Assembly (NCBI RefSeq): GCF_963676685.1
Contig: NC_092345.1
Span: 79,177,592-79,241,591, forward strand
From: Mytilus edulis
Taxonomy: Eukaryota; Mollusca; Bivalvia; Mytilida; Mytilidae
DNA length: 64,000 nucleotides
Direction of reading: 5' to 3'
Part shown: one piece after another, positions 1 to 10,885 of the stretch
Position numbering within the stretch: position 1 is the first letter of the stretch
Layout of the letters: each line of letters opens with the position of its first letter
Position numbers and translations under genes: made by a program
Notes under the pieces: model-generated
What the model was told of the DNA's origin: nothing
The model's input: only the letters and a program-made list of their open reading frames with translations
Database searches by the model: none

Positions 1-673
1 TAAATCCTCTATAAATGAACATGTGCAAATTTATCCGATATAAGTATTTACATTTTAGAATTTTGTCTAATACATTTTAATTAAAAAATGCAGAATCTGC
101 CCAAATGACCTCACTTTATAGATCTTTTCATGAGCCTTGGTTTTACATATACTCATATTTTCTACATGATGTATTTCATAAAGATAATGATGGATGTGGA
201 ATATTGTTTTTGAGTGAAACCTTGGTACATATGTATATTGTACTAAATTATTTGTACTAAATTGATTATATTAATGTGTCAATTTATCAATGCAATTAAC
301 ATAGTTTTGGAGAGCTAAATTAATATAAACTTTTTGTCTACTGTTATCATGAATGACAGAAACATATTTTATTTTTGTTCAAACATAATTTATAACCCAA
401 ATGGTTTGATTTGAACATTATAAAAGACTGCGTTCAATTCTTGGTTTGGTGGTTAATGTTGTATAGTATTTACACGAAACCCGTCATTATGTAATTATGC
501 AAACTTTAGATAATATTCATTGAAGTTTGTTCTTTTTGCAATTAAGTTCTTTCTTTTATTTTTACCAGTGTACAGCATGTGATTTTGTCTTTTTTCTTTT
601 ATCCATACGTGTTAAAAGTGTTAGTTGTGATATTAATTTCAATACATGGCTTTCTCAAAAATATGTATTTCAG
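1..673 (+). other. Intron of NRF-6-like gene A (3' end of intron)
   Basis: AT-rich sequence with no exon I can recognise, ending in the acceptor at 671-673 that opens the first visible exon of gene A. The exons of gene A corresponding to exons 1-9 of gene B must lie left of the window. The open frame across 527-757 is only the exon plus read-through of intron. Confidence 0.7.
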
Positions 674-3600
674 TGTTTTGGATGGGCTTGGTATCTAGCT
701 AATGACATGCAGTTTTTTGTACTCAGTCCTTTGATTATACTGCCATTATTTTTGTAAGTTTGATTGAGATTTTATGGTGACCCTTTCAGAAGAAGTTCGA
801 TCAAATGATAATAAATATCATGCTCGTTTGACAATTTTTTTTAACTAGAATAATTATTGCTTAAACGTCAATAGAGTGTTAAAATTGAGTACTGTAAACA
901 AAAAAAACAACCCCAAGAACTGGCAAACAACAAAGCAAGCAATTTGAATAATACGGAAAGATGGTATGATTGCCAATAAGACATCAATGATGTAAGCAAT
1001 TATTATAGGACTTCGGCAATTAGGAAACCCCATATAGTCAGCTATAAAGGACGCTGGATTGGCAAAATGTAAACAATTCAAACGAAAAACAGATATTATG
1101 TTTATGGCAGAAAACAACGAACGACAACCCCCCACATGATCCACGAACCACAAGAATTACAGAATCTTGACTTTGAACGAATAATTGAACGATGGTATGA
1201 ATATAATTATTGCAAATAGCAAAAATTGCAAAAGTCAATTCACTTAGTTTTAACTATTCCGTAAAATTACAAAAACTGTTTTGCTTGATTAGTTTGTATT
1301 AAGGTAATGTAAATATATTTGTTTTAGTTATCCGATGATTGGTTACGCCATACTATTAACATTTCTATGTGGAACATCGATAGCAACCGGAATAATGGCT
1401 ACGAAGTGGGATGTTCCAATGTCATCGTTTGACGGGTGAATAACATTTTTTCATCTATCTTAAATAAGATCACGGGGTATGATAGTCAATTAGACAACTC
1501 TTCACAAAAGACCAACTAATGTCAAAGTTAGCAACTGTAGGTCACTACACGGCCTTCAACAATAAGCAATACACATATCACCTTGCAAGCTAGTTCACCC
1601 AACATTATATCCTGAAGTCATGTGTTGAAATAATAAATTATTATGAACCAGCTTATAGTGTTATACGGGATTTCGTTGATTTTGTTTAATATTCAACTTT
1701 TCTAATAAATAAGTAACTGTAACCTGTTCATATTTTTTATAAATTTTAGATTAGATTTGATAATAATGGTTGTTCCTGCCTACATTTGATTTTATACTTT
1801 TTCATGTATAAAAAACAAGACTTTTTACAGATTAAGAGAAAACCATTTATTATAAGATAACTTTGTTCCATTTGAGTTTATTTTAGTCTGTTTTTATCAA
1901 AACATTTAAATTTTGAAAAACTAAGGCTTTTTTACCTCAGGAATAGATTACCTTAGTTGTATTTGGCAAAGCGTTTTAGGAACTTTTGGTCCTCAATGCT
2001 CGTCAACTTTGTACTTTTTTGGACTTTTAAACTTTTTTGATTCGAGCGTCACTGATGTGTCTTTTGTAGACAAAACACACGTCTGGCGTAATATAAAATT
2101 TTAATCCTGGTATCTATGATGAGTTTATTTATCCCTACTGTTCTCATCTTGTTGTATTTATATGCATGCTTTATTGTTTATGTTTAGAGGTAATATGACC
2201 CACTACTATGAAATATACTTGCGGCCATACTTTAGAATGGGACCATATCTTGTTGGCATGTTTACCGGATATTTACTTTATAAAACAGATTTGAAGTTCA
2301 AAATGAACAGAGTAAGTATGACATTAAATTGACAGGGATAAAAAGAAAAAGCAACCAAACATTATAATTTAAAAATCAACTCGACAAGTCCCCTATGGCA
2401 CGCATGAGAGCTTTACTTCCTTTTATTTCCGATTCGGACGGTTGATTGGGAATGGTGGAAGCTTTGTTTTTTGCTACATAGGATTACTTGGTTATAAGGG
2501 AAATTAATGGGGCGTAACATAAAATATAGAACAACGAGAGTTATTTGTGGATTTTCTTGTTGACGATTGATTTATAATTGTAATTACAAAACAAGAGATT
2601 TCCACCCAAATAAGGAGCGATCAATTCATGTTTTCTAAAAAAAAAACAAGAGCTTTCCACCCAAATAAGGATCAGTAAATTCATGTTTTTTAAAAATGTT
2701 TTCCTAGACATCCCCTGGTCTAATCTTAGATTTGTATTTATCTTGATAGTTTCTCAATTTATTTGGTTGGTTGATAGCGGGTGTATCAGCATGTGCAGTT
2801 TTATATGGTGTATATGAAGACGTAAACGGCGGTCGTGAATCAAGAGAGATATCTTCGTTCTATATAACTGTACATAGAACCGTCTGGGGTGCTGCTGTGG
2901 CCTGGGTAATTTTTGCTTGTGCTCATGGATATGGAGGTAATCACAATCTTATAACATATCTTTTGTCAAATATTATAGTTTTACAAATAAAGCATTTGTC
3001 ACCTATGTCATCTTTTTCTATATTATATATTATAATGTTTGAAATTGTTGCTTTTGGTGTTTTCTACCGTTAATAAACCCGGTTGTTTTTATTTTTAAAG
3101 CGCATTCTATACGTTCAAATTGTAACAAGATACATTGATATTGAATGTATTTTTGTATGATCAGATAAATATTGCAAACAATCTTGTGTTGAAGTAATTA
3201 ATAAGCACATCTCATAAATTCTCACTAATCAAGATTACGCGCAACAACTAAGGAGAACGAAACCGCAAGAACTCCCAACTGTTTCTGATTACATGAGTTC
3301 CTCACCAGTTGTATTTGTTTGTTTTACTAATTTTGTTTTCTGTGAGATATTTTATGTACATTTGTTTGCCTTTTAGCTTTATCCTTTCGCCATAATTTTA
3401 TCAGTTTTTCTTTTTCTGTTACAAAAGAGGGACGAAAAATACCATATATCTATTCATGCTTATAGATTTATAGATCGAAAATAAATTGAAAATGCCATGG
3501 CTAAAAAGAATAAGACAAATAGACAAATCATAGTACACAAGACATAACATAGAAAACTAAAGACTAAGCAACACAAACTCAACCAAAAAAAATGGTAATC

Positions 3601-5764
3601 TCAGGTGCTGCGGAATTTTAAGCAGATCCTGCTCCACATGTGGCATCTGTCGTGTTGCGCATGCTATATATTAACGTAGATACAAGTATCTTGTCTTAGG
3701 GAGAGATAAATCCTACTTTGTAAAGGATCACTCTGATTCGAACAGAAAATTCTCTGAAACTGATATTATCAAGATGCTTGATTTCTTGATTGACAACATA
3801 TTTGTTACATTCGGAGGACGTGTTTTTCAACAGACTGTCGGCATTCCAATGGGAACAACCTGTGTCCCTCTACTTGCCGACTTGTTTCTTTATTATTATG
3901 AGGCTGACTTCATGCAGGAACTTCTTAGGAAGAAAGATAAGAAGTTAGCACTATCCTTTAACTCTACTTTTCGCTATATAGATGATGTTCTTTCACTAAA
4001 TAATTCAAAATTTGGTGACTATGTGGAACGCATCTATCCAATCGAGCTAGAGATGACGGATACTACAGATACAGTTAAGTCGGCATCATATCTTGACTTA
4101 CATCTAGAAATTGACAATGAGGGTCGTTTGAAAACAAAACTTTACGACAAAAGAGATGATTTCAGCTTTCCAATTGTGAACTTTCCATTTCTAAGTAGCA
4201 ACATTCCAGCAGCACCTGCATACGGGGTATATATCTCCCAATTGATACGATATTCCCGTGCTTGCATTTCCTAGAAAGAGGGTTGCTGCTCACAAGGAAG
4301 CTATTAAACCAAGAGTTCCAAATGGTGAAGTTGGAATCATCCCTTCGTAAATTTTACGGACGCCATCACGAGTTGGTTGACCGTTATGGAATAACCGTAT
4401 CACATATGATATCGGATATATTCCTTACGTCGTAACTACAATCCCCTTTCCTTTCCTGAATGTGACCTACTGAATTAGACTATTTACCGGAATTGTTATC
4501 AAATAAGCAACACGACGGGTGCCGCATGTGGAGCAGGATCTGCTTATTTTGTCGTTCAAAGTATTTTCAAAAACATAATTTCATATAGGAAATGGGGATA
4601 TACAGCAACTGAGATCACCCCTAGTGTTTTGGTGGTTTTTGTGTTTATTCTTTAGTTTTCTATGTTGTGTCGTGTGTGCTGTTGTTTGTTTGTCTTTTTC
4701 ATTTTTAGCCATGGCGTTGTCAGTTTGTTTTAGATTTATGAGTGTGACTGTCCCTTTGGTATATTTCGTCCCTCTTCTATTACAAACCAGGTAAATTATC
4801 TAAATTGGTAGGTCACATTCGTGAAAAGGGAACATGATTGTAACTACGGCATTAAGAACATATTCGATTTCATCTGTAAAACGGATATTCCATAACGGTC
4901 ATCCAACTCGTGATGGCGAAGGGATGATTATTATAATATTTCACTAAACATATTTTATAGGATATGTGAATACAGTTCTATCTTGGAAAGGCTTTATTCC
5001 ACTGAGTAGATTAACATATTGTGCTTATCTGGTACATCCCATTGTGATATATCACTATCTATATACACGACGAAGAATGATCCATCTATCTGATATAGAA
5101 ATTGTGAGTAGAAAGGAGTAAACATAAACACAAAGTATATTTTACATGTTAATTATGTTATATTTGTTTATACAAGAAATATTGTTTTTCTATCAATACA
5201 ATGATTCCATTAAACGAAATTGGGTATCTGATCATACTTTACCAATATGGTATCTAAATATATATTGTCAAATTGCTTACATACATCCTCCTTTAGTTGC
5301 TGAAAGCTATCATTTACAAAATTATCATGATGTTAATAACGATTTAAGATCACACTTTGACCTGGCATTTTTATATTCCTTCGTACTTATTTTAAATAAC
5401 CGAGTTGTTTTTTTAACAAAATATCTAGATTATCTTAATTTAAGCGGAGTGACGATTATCAAGGACAATCAAGTAACTCTGGTTTTGTTAATACCAGATG
5501 TAACATTAAGCATGTTCAAGAATAAGGGCCTCAAACATGAAAGATTTAACAGAAATTGAAACATGAATATTGATTTCTTTAAAAGAAAAAAAGGTATCGA
5601 AATGAATTTTACTTGATTTCTAAATTTTCTCTTTTTAGATATATGAATTTCTTGGACATCTATGTTTGTCATATGCTGGTGCGTTTCTTGCATCTTTAGC
5701 CTTTGAAGCACCGATGATGGGACTCGAAAAAGTCATATTTAAAAGTAAAGAGCATAAAAAATAA
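674..5764 (+). CDS. NRF-6-like acyltransferase gene A, 3' part (six exons)
   Basis: This is the C-terminal half of a membrane acyltransferase of the nose-resistant-to-fluoxetine family. Six exons match exons 10-15 of gene B: 674-753, 1328-1435, 2188-2311, 2750-2936, 4961-5103 and 5639-5764, stop TAA. The first five have exactly the same lengths as in gene B (80, 108, 124, 187, 143 bp) and all six the same phases. Readable landmarks are CFGWAWYLANDMQFF, RPYFRMGPYLVGMFTGYLL, HRTVWGAAVAW, ACAHGYGG and the last membrane segment with SRLTYCAYLVHP. Family members are multi-pass membrane proteins; in C. elegans NRF-6 acts in lipid/yolk transport and fluoxetine response. Intron sequence is not alignable by eye to gene B, so A is an older paralogue. 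The 2.0-kb intron 2937-4960 carries a reverse-transcriptase element. No internal stop is seen. Confidence 0.88.
943..1140 (+). repeat. Interspersed repeat family R1, degenerate copy
   Basis: It contains the R1 signature GGTATGATTGCCAATAAGAC followed by a CATATAGTCAGCTATAAAGG segment, shared with copies at 40014-40190 and 63309-63480. It lies in the gene A intron. R1 resembles an abundant repeat I remember from mussel genomes; it has no coding capacity. Confidence 0.6.
1485..1620 (+). repeat. Interspersed repeat family R1, partial copy
   Basis: It carries the R1 middle part (ACAAAAGACCAACTAATG ... ACGGCCTTCAACAATAAGCA), also found at 40014-40190. It lies in the intron after the 1328-1435 exon of gene A. 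Confidence 0.55.
1925..2120 (+). repeat. Interspersed repeat family R4
   Basis: It includes GGAACTTTTGGTCCTCAATG, GAGCGTCACTGATG and ACACGTCTGGCGTA. The same family occurs inverted at 27063-27260, where the duplication of genes B/C begins. It is non-coding and lies in an intron of gene A. Confidence 0.6.
3431..4925 (+). mobile_element. Retroelement with inverted flanking repeats (Penelope-like candidate)
   Basis: A reverse-transcriptase frame (3679-4434) is flanked by an imperfect inverted repeat. Left arm A (3431-3662) reads as the reverse complement of right arm A' (4500-4790), for example GCAGATCCTGCTCCACATGT on the left against ACATGTGG/CATGTGGAGCAGGATCTGC on the right, and GCCATGGCTAAAAA against TTTTTAGCCATGGC. 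A further block B' (4805-4925) is the reverse complement of the end of the RT frame (4363-4450). The A'-B' arrangement recurs alone at 49846-50020. Penelope-like elements are known to have direct or inverted pseudo-LTRs, which would fit, but class assignment is an inference. It lies inside the intron of gene A between the 187-bp and 143-bp exons. Confidence 0.65.
3679..4434 (+). pseudogene. Reverse transcriptase fragment, frameshifted
   Basis: This encodes RNA-directed DNA polymerase core motifs: GIPMGTTC (palm, around 3841), ADLFLYYYEADF, then FRYIDDVLSLNN with the catalytic YIDD around 3972-3990, and YLDLHLEI. The frame is open from after a TAA near 3676 to a stop at 4272-4274. The family C-terminal part then continues in another frame from about 4268 to a TAA near 4434 (LRKFYGRHHELVDRYGI), so a single frameshift separates the two parts. 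There is no start codon or N-terminal domain that I can support, and no endonuclease domain is seen. The copy is probably dead, but it is recent enough to keep most codons. Confidence 0.75.
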
Positions 5765-5852
5765 GTGTTTTTATTCTCAAAACTTGAAACATTTGTATAT
5801 TGAGTGACAAATGAGTGTTTGCGCAAGTGAAAGCAAAATGAAGCAAAATTGG

Positions 5853-5858
5853 AATAAA
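5853..5858 (+). terminator. Candidate poly(A) signal of gene A
   Basis: AATAAA lies 88 bases after the gene A stop codon. A second AATAAA is at 5935-5940. The placement is typical, but the cleavage site is not visible. Confidence 0.45.
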
Positions 5859-6256
5859 CAATAATGCTTATCAACGTGTTCGTTTATCTGGACACTGTTC
5901 AGTCTGTTGTGAATTTTTTTCAATATTATGTCAAAATAAAAGTACCTTGATATACCACTGCGTTATTTAAGTTATTATTCTTTTTTTTTCCGACACACCA
6001 CATACCAAAATGTATAAACCCATACCAAGTACAATTGCTTTCAGTTCAGAGAAGCTTAATAAGATTACTGTTTACCTTAGTAGTTAGTTTCTTGGAAAAG
6101 ACATTTATTGCTGAAAAATCGATTTTTTTTTAAGGGAGGGTATTTAGTCTATGAAAACAAGTTTTGAGTTTTGGTTATGGACAAAGGTCATGAAGTAGAC
6201 ATGCCTGTCTAATGAAATTTAAGGTATTTGAAATAATGTTTGGAATAAGTAATAAA

Positions 6257-6670
6257 TGTACACAGGAAAAATTGCAACGCATGTTTACCAGGTGTTTTTG
6301 AAAACGTATGGTAAACATGCGTTTCACCATATGTTTACCATGTGTTTTGAGTAACAGGTGGTAAACATGTGTTTGAAACCATGCGTTTTCCATATGTTTG
6401 AAAAACATGTGGTAAACATGCGTTGATGAACGCATGTGAAACACATGTTTACAAAACACATCAGAAACATACGTTTGACCATATGTTTACCATATGTTTT
6501 AAGAAACACCTGGTAAACATGTGTTTGAAAACATGTGGTTTACATATGTTTGACAAAACACCTGGTAAACGCATGTTTTGAGTAACACCTGGTAAACATA
6601 TGTTTGAAAACAGGTTGTTAACGTATGTTTTGAGTGATACCCTATCAACATATTGATGTTCAAAAAGATA
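6257..6670. repeat. CATGTTTACC-type tandem array with defined end
   Basis: A degenerate array of short units built from ACATGTGTTTGAAAAC / GGTAAACATG and their near-palindromic variants. The left edge reads GTACACAGG then AAAATTGCAACGCATG. The same edge appears inverted at the right end of the array at 26305-26600. Open frames on the - strand here (repeats of MFxxHM) are by-products of the array. Confidence 0.75.
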
Positions 6671-6699
6671 TGTTTTCATATTTTACATTACTTTATATT

Positions 6700-7984
6700 A
6701 CTTATATTAAGAGGGAAAGCATCAAACTTCAAAAAGAAGGGGGTATGATTATTTTTCTGAATCAGAAGTTTTTTTTGCACAAAATGTGAACAAATTTATT
6801 TAGTTTTTCGACGCTATCAATCAAATTATTTTGTCAAAATTTAACACTACTTATAAGGTACGTGGGAAATCTGCATTCAGAATAATATTTTTGTCATCTG
6901 CTTCACAGACCAGAATATATTTTTTTCATCAAATTGAGGGTCAGATTTTTTATGAAAAAACATACCCCCCTTTTGAAGATATATGGTCTTCCCTTAGTCA
7001 GTGTCAGATTGTTTGAGGTAGTTACTGTCTTGTTCAATGAAGCTCATTAGAATTAGTGGAAATTAAGAAGCATTTTATCATGTTAAAATCATGACAAACA
7101 ATAGTCACTAAATTGTGTCCCTCTAATTGTAATTCTTGGGAATCAACTTCCTTCTCAATATCTCTTTTCTATACAACTCGCACAACTCAAACCACAAACA
7201 CTCTCACTAATTATTACAACTTTATCAAACTACTATCACTTAAAAACAAAAGAAATGTATCAAACTAATTGAATAAAAATAAATGTGAGGTTCTGGATGG
7301 GGGTCCTTTATATCTTTATTACTTTTTTTCAGACCATTAACATTTTCTCTGTTTCTTCATTGATAATTTGTCCTTTACTTTCAATAACTTCTCAAAATTC
7401 ATTCAGTCTTTACAATTTAGAAGTTGAACCCCATGATTCTCAATTGTTTTTTATTCTATTTTTGCTTTTTTACTCTCCTCTTTCCTTTCTTTATTTTTTC
7501 TCTCTTTATTCTGCACTTTAATTCGTCCATCATTCTTTATTCTTTCCTCCCGAAACGGTTTTTAGACCCTCATATACGTAAATGTACGAGATTACGCAAA
7601 CCCGGAATTCTCACCGTTACCATTTTGTATAGTATGATGCAATACATGGACGCTCACGAGCTGGCGATGGAGGTTCAATTTTTAAAACTAACTGCAAGAA
7701 TGGAAACAGTCAGAGAAATATAGTATAAACAACTCTGTTCAAACTGATGGTCAAACCGATGAACAAATAAATGGAAATAGATAACTTGCAGATTAACTGG
7801 AAGAAACCGGGGAACGATTGAAATGAAAGTCAACGCAACGAAAGTGTTTTTGTTTTGATGAGTGACTTGGAAAGCACCAAGGAAAGGTAGAAATAAATTT
7901 ATCATTCACATTTTTAAATGGATAAGCAGAAAGATGTAAGCATTAAATTATCTCCGTGTCGGCCATATACCGCCAAACCATGAA
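6700..7984. other. Intergenic, no recognisable gene
   Basis: AT-rich, with several short open frames (for example 7285-7521 and 7424-7723) that are low in complexity and rich in Phe/Leu. I see no splice-consistent exon or known motif. Confidence 0.5.
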
Positions 7985-8125
7985 CATCGTCCATTAGTCC
8001 GAGATTACTCTGACGTCCAACGGCTGTTTGGCCAGACAAGATGGGGCTGTGGGACGTCCCACGACCCCAGCTTGTCTGGCAAAACAGCCGTTGGACGTCA
8101 GAGTAATCTCGGACTCATCGTCCAT
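7985..8125. repeat. 118-bp near-perfect palindrome with 10-bp flanking direct repeats
   Basis: Positions 7997-8040 and 8071-8114 are reverse complements (44-bp arms, about one mismatch: GTCCGAGATTACTCTGACGT against ACGTCAGAGTAATCTCGGAC). The 30 bases between are themselves almost palindromic around GTGGGACGTCCCAC, so the axis is at 8055/8056 with no loop. CATCGTCCAT occurs on both sides (7985-7994 and 8116-8125), as expected for a target-site duplication. It is probably a foldback/MITE-type insertion. The 60-codon - strand frame here is a by-product. Confidence 0.8.
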
Positions 8126-8311
8126 ACTCTGTAAAGACATCTTCCATACTTTATGTACTTCAAGTTTTAGTTTCATTGAGCATGTTCAGTTTATATCATA
8201 AAATATAATAATACAACACTATCCGACATATGAACATTGGTATGTTTGTATCTGGGAAAAGGGTGTTAAAATTACTAACCAAATTTTTATAGTACAAATG
8301 TGTCAAAAAAT

Positions 8312-8415
8312 AGGGTCGCTGTTTCATGCCCTGCTGGTTAGAACAGGGTCCCTTTTCATGTCCTGCTTGTAAGAAAAGGGTCGCTTTTTCAAGACCTTCT
8401 GGTGAGAACAGGGTC
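8312..8415. repeat. Three-copy 33-bp tandem repeat
   Basis: Units start with AGGGTCGCTGTTTCATGCCC, AGGGTCCCTTTTCATGTCCT and AGGGTCGCTTTTTCAAGACC, each followed by a TGGTTAGAAC-like end and a fourth partial AGGGTC. It is non-coding. Confidence 0.7.
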
Positions 8416-8460
8416 TTTTTTAAACAAAGTATTTGTCTTCTAGGGGGAAGGAGGGTTGGA

Positions 8461-9233
8461 CAGTCAGGGGACTTACTTAAACAAGTGATTTTCTAAATCA
8501 CTGATTCAAGTAACATTATTTCCATAAAGGTTGGAAGTTAGAGTTGTCTTTCTTTAATAATCACCTATTTAAGTAGTATAAATTAATCACTAGAAGAAGT
8601 GATTTAATTTTATTGTAGCTTTAAATATAGAATACTAATGAGCCAGGGACTAATTATGTTTCTAAACTTATCAGAACCAACATCTGTGTTGTCTAGGATG
8701 ACCAGGTCATTTCAGGTGATGACCTTGTACTGAATCTAGGATAATGACATAAAAATCACTTGTTTAAGTATCAGACCGCAATATCCTTCCCAAAAATCAC
8801 TTCTTTAAGTATCATTCTTTTAATAACCCCCACTAATTTCAACACCCCAGAACAGTGAAATTTTTATTGCGAACAGTAGAATTTTATTACATAATCTGAA
8901 AGATGAAACCTTGAACTTCACAGGAAAAATACTCCCACTGCTGTGAAAAATCTTTCAAGAAAGTATCAGTTCATTATGTAAAGCCATTATTATAGCATTT
9001 TTTCAACTAAAATAGAATTTTCAGCTTAATGATAGCATCAAAGGCATAAACCTTGCTACTTAAAAGAAGCAAAAAGTTCATATTTTTTAATTTTACTAAG
9101 TAAAAGATATTATTTAAACCTATGTGATTAAAATTTTGAAAAAACTACAAAATCCCAATTTGTGACAAAACCTCGAATTTGCTACTCAAATAAGTGATTT
9201 AAAAATCACTTATTTCAGTAAGTCCCCTGACTG
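8461..9233. mobile_element. Non-autonomous inverted-repeat element, 773 bp, 5-bp TSD
   Basis: The left end reads CAGTCAGGGGACTTACTTAA and the right end is its inverted counterpart (TTCAGTAAGTCCCCTGACTG). TTGGA precedes the element (8456-8460) and follows it (9234-9238), a 5-bp target-site duplication. Inside, the subterminal motif AAATCACTTnTTTAAGTA recurs in both orientations (near 8483, 8563, 8590, 8752, 8796, 9187-9217). There is no transposase frame. The superfamily is not assigned: 5-bp duplications occur in more than one cut-and-paste group. Confidence 0.8.
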
Positions 9234-9239
9234 TTGGAG

Positions 9240-9362
9240 TGGTCCTGATTTCGAAATCCCGAGCATAAAAACATGAAATCCAAAGGGGTGTGTCTTTTGA
9301 ACACCAAAAACACCACCAAACACCCTGAAAACCATTGACCACTAAGAAAAACTGTGATATAT
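9240..9362. other. Short spacer between two mobile elements
   Basis: About 120 bases with a fragment (GATTTCGAAATCCCGAGCAT) similar in theme to the GGGATTTCGGGAT stretch at 22380-22545. No gene. Confidence 0.4.
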
Positions 9363-10885
9363 TATAACGCTGCCTCCCTGGTGTTAGAGTTGGACACTAG
9401 AGATAACAGGTTACAAATAAAAGGGATTTCTTTAACTGGTATGGTTTATATTACTATAAGATGTATGGCCCGACGTCTAATTGGAATACCGTCGAACCAA
9501 CACACTTTACAGCTTCGTTAACCTAGACTCTAGAGGTCTATCAAATGTTATATAATTATTATTTATAAATAAAAGACCAAGCATATAAAAGTTGTGATCA
9601 TTTATTTAACAATCTTAAAATGGTAGAGAGAATGGCTGTGAAGGCTCTAGCTGTTTCTGGTTTGGTTGGGTTCCTGGTATGGTTGGTCTAACTAATTAAA
9701 TATATATATATATACACACACATATATAACAATCCAGAGTATAACCACTCTGTAGATTCAGTCGACTAGTTTAAAAACTATCCTTAGCATATAGCTCATT
9801 CAGGCTTTCAAAGGGTCTCAATAAAAGAACACCAATAAAATTATGTAGCCTTAATTCAACAACATCTATTTAAAATAACCATCTGTATATAAATACTAAT
9901 GGTTATTATCGTCACCAAGACATATATTTCTTTGACTAATTCAAACTATAGGTATAATTTACCCTCTACATATATTGTCACCAACTATTACCACCCAAAC
10001 TGAGTCACCGAGATTTACTCCCAACTTCTCCCAAATTCGTCTCCTAATTTCCTCCAAAAGTCTCCCTAATTGTCTCCTTAATTTCCTCCTAAAGTCTCCC
10101 AAATTGTCTCCTTAATTTCCTCCTAAAGTCTCCCAAATTAGTCTCCTTAATTTCCTCCTAAAGTCTCCCAAATTAGTCTCCTTAATTTCCTCCAAAAGTC
10201 TCCCTAATTGTCTCCTTAATTTCCTCCTGAAGTCTCCCAAATTAGTCTCCTTAATTTCCTCCTAAAGTCTCCCAAATTAGTCTCCTTAATTTCCTCCTAA
10301 AGTCTCCCAAATTAGTCTCCTTAATTTCCTCCTAAATTCTCCGAGATTTCAAGTTTGGTGTTTCATAACATTCAATTCCAAACCACAACAATTACTGCTT
10401 TCCTTAGTTGATCATTTTAGTTTTATAAGAATGTCAGCCAATCACAGACTCTCTTACATAAGTCGGACCAATCAGCAACCATCTCACTAATTAGGGAAAT
10501 TCCCAAAATGGCAATTCAAAATGTAAACACTTAACATTTTATGTAAATAAAGATGTTTTCCAACTTAAAATCATTAAGAACTAACATATGTATTCATCAT
10601 GAAGGTTATTACACCAACAGGATAACTTAGGAACACATGAAAAAGGTTAATATCTCAAATATACAACAGAACTAAAGGTACCGGCACTCCGGGAACAAAC
10701 TTTGTCACCGCGAGTAAATTCCACTCATAACATCACTTGAAACACAATAGAATTAAATCAATTTTAGTGTAATCAGCGTATCGAATACACTCATATGCAA
10801 AACATATCATCTCACAGACATCTCCGTATTATTATTTGTACTTAATAACACAGCATATTCAAAAAGGGGGGTTGACGGCATTACA
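9363..10885 (-). repeat. 3' LTR of the retrotransposon
   Basis: Nearly identical to 13433-14962. Differences I see: one base in a run near 9547, CAAAATGG/CGAAATGG, CACTCCGG/CATTCCGG, a 5-6 bp gap (AATAG then GAATT or TCTAAGAATT), and AAAACAT/AAAGCAT with CACAGAC/CGCAGAC near the right end. It carries an internal 35-bp tandem array and a polypurine tract just outside its - strand 5' edge (plus 10886-10900). Confidence 0.85.
10018..10345. repeat. 35-bp tandem array inside the 3' LTR
   Basis: About nine units of the form TCCTCCTAAAGTCTCCCAAA + TTAGTCTCCTTAATT with small variants. The same array with the same order of variants is in the other LTR (about 14090-14420), so it predates the insertion. 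Confidence 0.8.

Noticed and set aside
5146..5559. 137-codon + strand frame after an exon of gene A
   Set aside because: It lies wholly in the last intron of gene A, is AT-driven and has no domain or splice logic.
9351..9362. Target-site duplication of the LTR element (TATAT)
   Set aside because: The right flank (AATTATATAC) does not give a clean match at the expected position, so I do not claim one.
10018..10345. CRISPR-like regular repeats
   Set aside because: The units are contiguous and degenerate with no unique spacers, and they lie inside an LTR of a eukaryotic element.
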